Below, one piece after another: positions 1 to 5,276 of a stretch of DNA of 5,715 nt. Numbering within the stretch: position 1 is the stretch's first letter; every line of letters starts with the position of its first letter. The notes under the pieces were generated by a model. The model was not told the origin of the DNA and did not search any database. It was given only the letters and a program-made list of their open reading frames with translations. The position numbers and the translations under genes were made by a program. The stretch comes from Gammaproteobacteria bacterium (GTDB lineage: Bacteria; Pseudomonadota; Gammaproteobacteria; SZUA-229). The stretch covers positions 1 through 5,715 of the forward strand of contig JAESSQ010000108.1 in assembly GCA_016764035.1 (NCBI GenBank). Direction: 5' to 3'.

Positions 1-792
1 CACGCTACACAATATGCAAAAAACTTTGGTTTGGATAGTGGTGCTTTGCCTTATGATTTGTCGCTGTCTCTTGGTAGTGCTGAATTGACACCACTGCAGA
101 TGGCGCGTGTTTATTCAGTTTTTGCTAACGGTGGTTATTTAACGGAGCCCTATTTGATACAGCGTATCGAAGATGCTGACGGCAGTATCCTGTTTGAAGC
201 TGATCCAGTGGTTGCCTGTACTGCCTGTGTTATTGCTGAGCAGCAGTGGTCATCTGATATCGTGGAAACGGATGCATTGGCAAAACTGCCTAAACAGGCG
301 GAACGTACACTGGAGCCACGTTTGGCTTTTCAAATGAATTCGATCCTGCAAGATGTAGTGTTGAGAGGCACCGGTCGACGTGCACTCGCTTTGGGCCGAA
401 AAGACCTGGCATGTAAAACAGGCACCACCAATGATCAACGTGATGCATGGTTTAGTGGATATAACCCAGGCCTGGTAACGATCACATGGTTAGGTTTTGA
501 TCAGTTAAGGCCGTTGGGCAATAAAGAGACTGCAGCGCAAGCAGCGTTACCGGTTTGGATTGACTATATGAAGGTAGCATTAGCAGGCAAGCCCGAGAAG
601 CAGTTGCCACGCCCTGATGGTTTAATAACGATGAAAATAAACGCTGAAACGGGTCAGGCCGCATCAGATTCTGACGTTAATACAGTGTTCGAGATATTTA
701 GAAAAGAAAAAGCACCTAGTGCGGAAAGTAGCGACCTAGTCGATGTCCCAACGGGTAGTGATGCGGGAGCCATACCGGAGCAGTTGTTTTAA
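1..792 (+). CDS. mrcA: Penicillin-binding protein 1A, C-terminal part (5' end outside the window)
   Basis: This is the last 263 codons of a class A penicillin-binding protein, which polymerises lipid II glycan chains and cross-links peptidoglycan peptides in the periplasm while anchored in the inner membrane. Frame 1 is open from base 1, so the coding region enters from upstream; the first ATG in frame (31) is internal. The visible part is the second half of the transpeptidase domain. The third active-site motif is KTGTT at bases 415-429, followed by NDQRDAWFSGY, the wording typical of PBP1A. Before it come the family segments LTPLQMARVYSVFANGG and RGTGRRAL. The catalytic SxxK and the SxN motif, as well as the glycosyltransferase domain, must lie upstream. 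After the domain is a PBP1A-like tail (LPRPDGLITMKINAETG) and an acidic, probably flexible C-terminus. The gene ends convergently with the patatin gene, and I see no clear terminator between them. The family is certain; PBP1A rather than 1B rests on the motif wording. Confidence 0.93.
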   Translation, partial: HATQYAKNFGLDSGALPYDLSLSLGSAELTPLQMARVYSVFANGGYLTEPYLIQRIEDADGSILFEADPVVACTACVIAEQQWSSDIVETDALAKLPKQAERTLEPRLAFQMNSILQDVVLRGTGRRALALGRKDLACKTGTTNDQRDAWFSGYNPGLVTITWLGFDQLRPLGNKETAAQAALPVWIDYMKVALAGKPEKQLPRPDGLITMKINAETGQAASDSDVNTVFEIFRKEKAPSAESSDLVDVPTGSDAGAIPEQLF

Positions 793-827
793 TTTCAGGT
801 TTTATTTCGATGCCCATAAAGCATGCG

Positions 828-3080
828 TTATCTTATAAGAAATGTTTGACCTAAATTAAAATACAGTGCCTGTTCTCCGCTATTGGTAAAGCCAAAGGCG
901 AGGTATAAAGGGCCAATAAACGTGTCAGCACCAATAAACAAACTGCCTGCAAGTATTGTATTGTTGCTGTTTATTTCTTCATGTCGGTTCCACGCGTTGC
1001 CGGCTTCGATGGAAAACCCGGCATACATAGGAAAGAATGAGATATCACCCAGTCGTCGATAAAAGGCCGCTTCGATTAAACCGAAATGTTGGCCTACCAG
1101 TGCTTGCTCTAAGGTGCCCGATAATTCCAGAAAGCCACCGTTGCGAAAAGCAGCGTTAAATGGCGCGTTTTCATCGAGCGTTGTTTTGAGCATCATACGA
1201 CTGAAAATAGTGTATCGTCGATAGGTTCCTGCACCGCTCAATAGAAATTCCAACTGCTCATAGTCATTGTCAGCGCCCAGAGATTCTTTGTTTAACCTAA
1301 ATATCAGGTCGCCAAATAAACCGGAATTTGGAAAACTTAGATTATCCAGTGAATCATGAAATAAGGATGCGTAGAAAAAACCTTCTCTAAAATCACCGTT
1401 GGATAATAATGAATTGCCACTAATGGTAACGGTGCGGCCTTCGTTATGTCTTAGGCCCAATTTAAGTCGGGTGGTTTGTTTAATTACTTTGCCTGTGGAG
1501 ATATCAATAAACGTGCGATGAAAGCGTTCTATCGAGTCGACATTATTATTGATTACATTGGGAAAAATGTTGGTGTTTATGCCAATCTTTGCGGCAACGA
1601 AAAAGTCGAGGTCTATGTTTAATGGTTGGTAGATTTCGGCGCTAATCTCGGGTTCACTTCCTAAACCTACGGTGGCTCGGAACTCGCCTGCCAGGTCATT
1701 TAAATCTTGCTTTGTGTAAGCGGCATCAAAGTTAGTAAATGCGCCAACTTCTGATTCAGATTTAATTGACAGGCCAAATTGTAGGTAGCTATGCGCCCAG
1801 TTTCTGCCTCGCGCATAAATAATCAAGCCGGTTTTATCGCCGCGAGTTTCTAGTGAATAGACCACCGAACTGGAATAGTCCAGGCCGTAGATATAAGAAA
1901 GGTCTTCTTCGAGCTGTTTGATATCCAGAGGCTTGCCAATTTTTTGATGAATACGCACGCGTATCACCTCATCTCTTAGCCCTGTTTTATTATTGATTTC
2001 GATAAAACTAATAACAGGGTCTATTCTAGCGACCGATGGTAAAGATGCCGTATGTTTAGAGTATTGTTGTTGTGGTAGAGATAGCTTTTTTATGTTTTCT
2101 AGATTTACCAGAGCGGCATCCTCGCCGGCTTTGATTAATGTTTCATACTGCTCAAAGTCTGATGATGAAACCTCTAATGCACCGGGTATGATGAGAACAT
2201 CATTTTCAGTTAAGGTTTTTATCTGTAAGTCAGCAATGCGTCGTGTGAGAATAGTGGTTAACTGGCCGGTAACATCCACCGTAGATTTAAGTTCTTCTTT
2301 TTTTGATAAAGGCGCGCTAACATCGATGGCAATTATAATTTCAGCCCCCATCTCGCGTGCAATATCGATGGGTATATTGTTGGCAATGCCGCCATCAACA
2401 AGCAGTGTATTGTCGATAGTTATAGGCGGTAACGCACCAGGAATAGACATGCTGGCACGCATTGCTCGGGCGAGGTTGCCGTTCTTGATGATGAACGGTT
2501 TTCCATTTTCAAGGTTCGTTGCAACCGCGCGAAACGGTATACTAAGTTTATCGTAATCGTGTATATGGAAAGCGGGGTGTGCCAGTCTATCAAGCGCGAG
2601 TTCGATCTGTTGACCTTCGATTAACCCTGGTGAAAGCTGTAAGCCGTCGTCGTTAATGCCAATGCGATGTATGCTGAAAAAATCAAAATCATCCTGTTTA
2701 CGGCGGAAGGTCTTGTATTCACGATAAGCGAAATCATCGAACACTTTGTCCCAGGCGATACCTTTTATGCCTTCTTCTATTTCTGCTGGCGACAGGCCTA
2801 TAGCGTATAAACCTCCGATGATGGAGCCCATACTGGTACCAACGATATAATCGATCGGTACATTGTTCTGTTCTAAAATTTTTAATACACCAATATGTGC
2901 AAAGCCACGTGCGCCACCACCGCTGAGCACCAGGCCAATCTTAGGCCGTTCAGGGTCAAAAGGTGTGGATGTGGCTGCGTTGTTTTGCTGGCCTGCGGCA
3001 AGCGAGATGGATTGATAACTGAACAGTATCAGCAGAATAAAATATATTTTTTTAACATTATCTCGCTTGAGAAATAACAT
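828..3080 (-). CDS. Patatin-like phospholipase with POTRA and outer-membrane beta-barrel (PlpD-type, type Vd autotransporter)
   Basis: A complete 750-residue secreted lipase-autotransporter. Residues 1-29 form a signal peptide: basic MLFLKRDNVKK, a hydrophobic stretch to about 27, and cleavage near SLA/A (28-29). The patatin domain covers about 46-335. It has the oxyanion-hole glycine loop GGGARG (54-59), the nucleophile elbow GTSMG with Ser83, and DGG (229-231) with Asp229 completing the Ser-Asp dyad, so the enzyme should be active on acyl esters of lipids. About 352-426 looks like one POTRA domain. About 430-750 alternates polar and aromatic residues like the Omp85/BamA-type barrel. Domain order and length match Pseudomonas PlpD, in which the barrel carries the lipase to the surface or outside. 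The only possible start is the ATG at 3078-3080, because nothing else upstream of the signal peptide fits; no good Shine-Dalgarno precedes it. The last barrel strand (YFNLGQTF) is followed by LIR, so the end is not aromatic. The natural lipid substrate cannot be told from the sequence. Confidence 0.92.
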   Translation of the reverse strand: MLFLKRDNVKKIYFILLILFSYQSISLAAGQQNNAATSTPFDPERPKIGLVLSGGGARGFAHIGVLKILEQNNVPIDYIVGTSMGSIIGGLYAIGLSPAEIEEGIKGIAWDKVFDDFAYREYKTFRRKQDDFDFFSIHRIGINDDGLQLSPGLIEGQQIELALDRLAHPAFHIHDYDKLSIPFRAVATNLENGKPFIIKNGNLARAMRASMSIPGALPPITIDNTLLVDGGIANNIPIDIAREMGAEIIIAIDVSAPLSKKEELKSTVDVTGQLTTILTRRIADLQIKTLTENDVLIIPGALEVSSSDFEQYETLIKAGEDAALVNLENIKKLSLPQQQYSKHTASLPSVARIDPVISFIEINNKTGLRDEVIRVRIHQKIGKPLDIKQLEEDLSYIYGLDYSSSVVYSLETRGDKTGLIIYARGRNWAHSYLQFGLSIKSESEVGAFTNFDAAYTKQDLNDLAGEFRATVGLGSEPEISAEIYQPLNIDLDFFVAAKIGINTNIFPNVINNNVDSIERFHRTFIDISTGKVIKQTTRLKLGLRHNEGRTVTISGNSLLSNGDFREGFFYASLFHDSLDNLSFPNSGLFGDLIFRLNKESLGADNDYEQLEFLLSGAGTYRRYTIFSRMMLKTTLDENAPFNAAFRNGGFLELSGTLEQALVGQHFGLIEAAFYRRLGDISFFPMYAGFSIEAGNAWNRHEEINSNNTILAGSLFIGADTFIGPLYLAFGFTNSGEQALYFNLGQTFLIR

Positions 3081-3112
3081 AAATAATAATGGTGTGACTA
3101 ATTTAAGCGCAG

Positions 3113-3141
3113 ATTATAGCTTACTGGTGTTAGCGTGCGTT
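3113..3141 (-). promoter_or_regulatory. Possible sigma70 promoter of the patatin gene
   Basis: On the minus strand a perfect -10 hexamer TATAAT lies at 3113-3118, 32 bases before the patatin start codon and inside the 75-base gap after hemE. With a 17-base spacer the -35 position (3136-3141) reads AACGCA, which is a poor match, so the promoter would be weak or activator-dependent. The -10 is part of a short inverted repeat (TAAGC ... GCTTA). I see no hairpin plus T-run ending hemE, so read-through from hemE is also possible. Confidence 0.35.
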
Positions 3142-3155
3142 TGTATGTAATGATT

Positions 3156-4208
3156 TTATTTGTGATATTGAGCACTGATGTCGTGAACCGCATCGACTAA
3201 TGCGGCTACATTTTCAGGTGTTATATTTGGTGTAATACCGTGGCCTAAATTAAACACATGGCCGTCACCTGAGCCAAAATTAGCAAGTATTCGACTAGCC
3301 TCTTGCGTGATGACTTCGGGGTTTGTTGCCATGATGGCAGGGTCCATGTTGCCCTGTAGCGCAACTTTATCGCCTATTTGTTGGCGTGCTTTAGATATGT
3401 CGACGCTCCAGTCCAGGCCTACTGCATCACAACCTGTATCAGCAATGTCGGCTAACCACATGCCGCCGCCCTTGGTAAATAGGATGACGGGGATTTTTTT
3501 ACCATCTTTTTCGCGGATTAACTGATCGACAATCTGTTGCATATAAGCGAGGGAAAACGTTTTGTAGTGCGACGTTGTTAATGCACCACCCCAGCTGTCA
3601 AACACCATTACTGCTTGTGCACCCGCTTCGATTTGAGCGTTAAGGTACTGCGCGACGGAATCTGCCAATTTGCTCATCAGCAAATGCGCAGAGGCCGGGT
3701 CTGCGAACAACATAGCCTTGATTTTAGAAAATGTTTTACTGCTGCCACCTTCGACCATATAGGTTGCTAAGGTCCATGGACTTCCGGCAAAACCAATCAA
3801 AGGCGTTTTACCGTTGAGCTCTTTACGAATCAGTGCTACCGCATCTGTTACATAAGATAATTTATCAGCAGGGTCGGGAATAATAAGTTTTTTTACATCG
3901 CTGGCATTGTCGATGGTTTTTTTGAATTTAGGACCTTCACCTTCAGAAAAATGCAGCCCCAAACCCATGGCATCGGGAATAGTCAGAATATCTGAAAACA
4001 GGATGGCGGCATCAAGATCAAAGCGACGTAAGGGTTGCAGTGTTACTTCGCAGGCAAGTTCAGGCGTACTGCATAGCGTCATAAAGTCGCCGGCTTCAGC
4101 GCGTATTTTTCGGTATTCGGGAAGGTAGCGTCCGGCCTGGCGCATAATCCATACCGGCGTGCGGTCGACAGGTTGGCGCAGTAAGGCTTTTAAAAATCGA
4201 TCATTCAT
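3156..4208 (-). CDS. hemE: Uroporphyrinogen decarboxylase
   Basis: HemE removes the four acetate carboxyl groups of uroporphyrinogen III to give coproporphyrinogen III in cytoplasmic haem synthesis; it needs no cofactor and acts as a dimer. The 350-residue length is usual for bacterial HemE. The family signatures are all present: PVWIMRQAGRYLPEYR with Arg23 and Arg27, which bind substrate carboxylates; AAILFSDIL with Asp73, the key catalytic aspartate (Asp86 in the human enzyme); GFAGSPWTLATYMVEGG with Tyr150; and NLGHGITPNITPENV with His323. The start at ATG 4206-4208 gives the normal N-terminus just ahead of the first motif; the bases before it (CCTACACGCTGT) hold no recognisable Shine-Dalgarno. 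It begins 37 bases after the stop of yqeY on the same strand, so the two are probably one transcript and translation may be helped by coupling. In many gammaproteobacteria hemE sits in other neighbourhoods, so this location is unusual. Nothing is broken or missing. Confidence 0.98.
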   Translation of the reverse strand: MNDRFLKALLRQPVDRTPVWIMRQAGRYLPEYRKIRAEAGDFMTLCSTPELACEVTLQPLRRFDLDAAILFSDILTIPDAMGLGLHFSEGEGPKFKKTIDNASDVKKLIIPDPADKLSYVTDAVALIRKELNGKTPLIGFAGSPWTLATYMVEGGSSKTFSKIKAMLFADPASAHLLMSKLADSVAQYLNAQIEAGAQAVMVFDSWGGALTTSHYKTFSLAYMQQIVDQLIREKDGKKIPVILFTKGGGMWLADIADTGCDAVGLDWSVDISKARQQIGDKVALQGNMDPAIMATNPEVITQEASRILANFGSGDGHVFNLGHGITPNITPENVAALVDAVHDISAQYHK

Positions 4209-4245
4209 ACAGCGTGTAGGTATTGCGGTTAGTTTTAGCGGTGGT

Positions 4246-4698
4246 TTACGTCGTCGTGAGTATAGATTTTATACGGCCACTGACTTCGCCCATATCTGCG
4301 CGTCCAATTATTTGTGGCCTAACCAGTCCCATGACTTTTCCCATGTCCTTAATTGAATTAGCGCCAGTTTGTGATATTGCCTGGTTGACAATGCCATCAA
4401 CTTCTTCTTCGCTTAAAGCCTGCGGTAAGAATTCCTGGATAATATCTATCTCATAGCTTTCTTGTTTTATCAGGTCGTCACGTCCAGCCGTTTTAAACTG
4501 TGAGATGGACTCGCGACGTTGCTTAACCATTTTATCGAGAATAGCGATTATGCGCGCGTCATCGAGTTCGATGCGTTCATCGACTTCGATTTGTTTCATC
4601 GCTGCTGTCATCAGGCGAATAATGCCCCGGCGTTTTTTTTCGCCTGCTTTCATCGCAATGATAACAGCGTCCTGAATCTGCTTTTTTAGGTCACTCAT
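4246..4698 (-). CDS. yqeY: GatB/YqeY domain-containing protein
   Basis: A 150-residue cytoplasmic protein of the YqeY family, a free-standing version of the helical tail domain of GatB, the tRNA-dependent amidotransferase subunit. Its exact role is unknown; a tRNA-related function is inferred from the GatB likeness. The sequence carries the family landmarks: RLMTAAMKQIEVDERIELDD (28-47), KQRRESI (59-65), EFLPQALSEEE (89-99) and KDMGKVMG ... GRADMGEVS (117-140). Length and both ends fit full-length family members (about 147-150 residues), which supports the ATG at 4696-4698 even though the bases before it (AATAAAAAACCC) contain no Shine-Dalgarno. It follows rpsU by 88 bases and precedes hemE by 37. 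The rpsU-yqeY pair is common in proteobacteria, usually followed by dnaG and rpoD, which are not here. The codons for Glu20-Lys21-Lys22 form a run of eight A (4633-4640), a possible slippage site. Confidence 0.95.
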   Translation of the reverse strand: MSDLKKQIQDAVIIAMKAGEKKRRGIIRLMTAAMKQIEVDERIELDDARIIAILDKMVKQRRESISQFKTAGRDDLIKQESYEIDIIQEFLPQALSEEEVDGIVNQAISQTGANSIKDMGKVMGLVRPQIIGRADMGEVSGRIKSILTTT

Positions 4699-4714
4699 GG
4701 GTTTTTTATTGTAG

Positions 4715-4728
4715 TGCCCAGAAGGGCA
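4715..4728 (-). other. Small hairpin upstream of yqeY
   Basis: On the minus strand TGCCC-TTCT-GGGCA can form a five-base-pair stem with a four-base loop, ending 16 bases before the yqeY start codon. It is followed by ACTACAATAAAAAA rather than a T-run, so it is not an intrinsic terminator for rpsU. The TGGG of the stem is also complementary to the CCCA that overlaps the yqeY start. It could be an mRNA structure affecting translation or a processing site between rpsU and yqeY; a chance hairpin is equally possible. Confidence 0.3.
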
Positions 4729-4786
4729 ACGCTAAATGATTCTATGGGTATGTATCAATGCTAAAACTATCCGTCGGCAAAGAAGA

Positions 4787-5017
4787 TTAACGACGACGCT
4801 GATGAGGTGAGCGTGCGAACTTGTTGCGTTCTTTAGACAATTTCTTCAAATGACGCTTAACAGCCGCTGCAGCTTTGCGTTTGCGTTCTGTTGTGGGTTT
4901 TTCATAAGCTTCGCGTTTGCGAATTTCAGTTAAAACACCGGCTTTTTCGCATGAACGTTTAAAGCGACGTAAAGCGACATCAAATGGTTCGTTTTCTTTT
5001 ACTCGTATTGCAGGCAT
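4787..5017 (-). CDS. rpsU: 30S ribosomal protein S21
   Basis: S21 is a small, very basic protein of the 30S platform that lies near the anti-Shine-Dalgarno end of 16S rRNA and helps mRNA binding at initiation. The first half, MPAIRVKENEPFDVALRRF followed by KRSCEKAGVLTEIRKREAYEK, matches E. coli S21 almost residue for residue, and PTTERKRKAAAAVKRHLKKL continues it. The product is 76 residues, about five longer than E. coli S21, with a divergent tail ending in three arginines. The frame stays open for another 29 codons upstream to an ATG at 5104, but the family always begins at MPxIxVxENEPF and a purine-rich GAAGAGAG stands four bases before ATG 5015-5017, so that start is chosen. It is divergent from tsaD, as in E. 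coli, and leads the minus-strand cluster. Its leader holds a terminator-like hairpin and inverted repeats, described separately. Confidence 0.98.
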   Translation of the reverse strand: MPAIRVKENEPFDVALRRFKRSCEKAGVLTEIRKREAYEKPTTERKRKAAAAVKRHLKKLSKERNKFARSPHQRRR

Positions 5018-5021
5018 ATTG

Positions 5022-5029
5022 CTCTCTTC
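5022..5029 (-). promoter_or_regulatory. Ribosome binding site of rpsU
   Basis: The minus strand reads GAAGAGAG four bases before ATG 5015-5017. It is the only clear purine-rich Shine-Dalgarno-like element in front of any of the five starts in the window, and it settles the rpsU start against the upstream in-frame ATG at 5104. Confidence 0.65.
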
Positions 5030-5032
5030 GTA

Positions 5033-5077
5033 ATTGTTAAATACAATGGCGATATCACAATGGTACTTCTTGTGATA
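5033..5077 (-). repeat. Overlapping inverted and direct repeats in the rpsU leader
   Basis: Two inverted repeats lie back to back just upstream of the rpsU ribosome binding site. The first has eight-base arms, TATCACAA (minus strand, 5070-5077) and TTGTGATA (5053-5060), around nine bases. The second has five-base arms, ATTGT (5043-5047) and ACAAT (5033-5037), around five bases. The seven-base word CCATTGT occurs twice on the minus strand (5057-5063 and 5043-5049), so the ACAAT arm can pair with either copy. The arm order (TCACA first, TGTGA second) is the reverse of a CRP or FNR site. It may be an mRNA structure controlling S21 synthesis or a protein operator; function is inferred only. Confidence 0.4.
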
Positions 5078-5103
5078 CTGACCAGCGTTGGGTGTCCGTC
5101 GCA

Positions 5104-5131
5104 TGTATAGCTTCTTGCGAAATACCGTCCA
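5104..5131 (-). promoter_or_regulatory. rpsU: Weak candidate promoter for rpsU, proximal
   Basis: Minus strand: TGGACG (5126-5131), a 16-base spacer, then TATACA (5104-5109). Each hexamer matches the sigma70 consensus at four of six positions. It would start transcription downstream of the terminator-like hairpin at 5157-5178 and so bypass it. This is a marginal match that could arise by chance. Confidence 0.2.
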
Positions 5132-5156
5132 TCCTGGACTTAATTTAATAGGACAT

Positions 5157-5178
5157 AAAAAATCCGCAAAGAATGCGG
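5157..5178 (-). terminator. Terminator-like hairpin with T-run in the rpsU leader region
   Basis: On the minus strand CCGCA-TTCTT-TGCGG (5164-5178) forms a five-base-pair, GC-rich stem, followed by one A and then six T (5157-5162). This is the form of a short intrinsic terminator reading towards rpsU. On the plus strand it is preceded by A residues and not followed by T, so it works in one direction only. No gene on the minus strand ends here, since tsaD is encoded on the other strand. It may be an attenuator in the rpsU leader or a stop for antisense transcripts from tsaD. The stem is short, so efficiency may be modest. Confidence 0.5.
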
Positions 5179-5189
5179 TGAAACCACGT

Positions 5190-5218
5190 ATTATATCCCA
5201 CTTTTAGTCAAACCGAAA
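5190..5218 (-). promoter_or_regulatory. rpsU: Candidate distal rpsU promoter (-10 box TATAAT)
   Basis: The minus strand has a perfect TATAAT at 5190-5195. With a 17-base spacer the -35 region (5213-5218) reads TTTCGG, a weak match; a better TTGACT is present but only ten bases from the -10, too close to serve. Predicted transcripts would start near 5183 and almost at once enter the hairpin at 5164-5178. The overlapping TATTAT on the plus strand (5189-5194) could equally be a -10 for tsaD, though its -35 is also poor. Confidence 0.35.
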
Positions 5219-5276
5219 AGCCAATTTGCAAAAAATAATAGTTTAAATGGTGAAATTTTCGAAAAATAGTAAAAAT

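Noticed and set aside
793..827. Bidirectional terminator between mrcA and the patatin gene.
   Set aside because: Only a short GCATGC palindrome and a TCTTATAAGA palindrome are near; there is no GC-rich stem with a T-run on either strand.
1993..2556. Open frame of 187 codons on the plus strand.
   Set aside because: It is antisense to the patatin domain, which carries intact catalytic motifs; the opposite product looks like a random shadow.
4739..4774. A separate yqeY promoter (TAGAAT and TTGATA on the minus strand).
   Set aside because: TTGATA is only eight bases from TAGAAT, and at the proper spacing no -35 match is seen.
5053..5077. CRP or FNR binding site in the tsaD-rpsU gap.
   Set aside because: The half-sites are in the opposite order (TCACA before TGTGA) and the spacing is wrong for a CRP site.
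5018..5104. A 29-codon N-terminal extension of S21 from the ATG at 5104.
   Set aside because: S21 proteins start at MPxIxVxENEPF, the better ribosome binding site is at the internal ATG 5015-5017, and the extension has no family resemblance.
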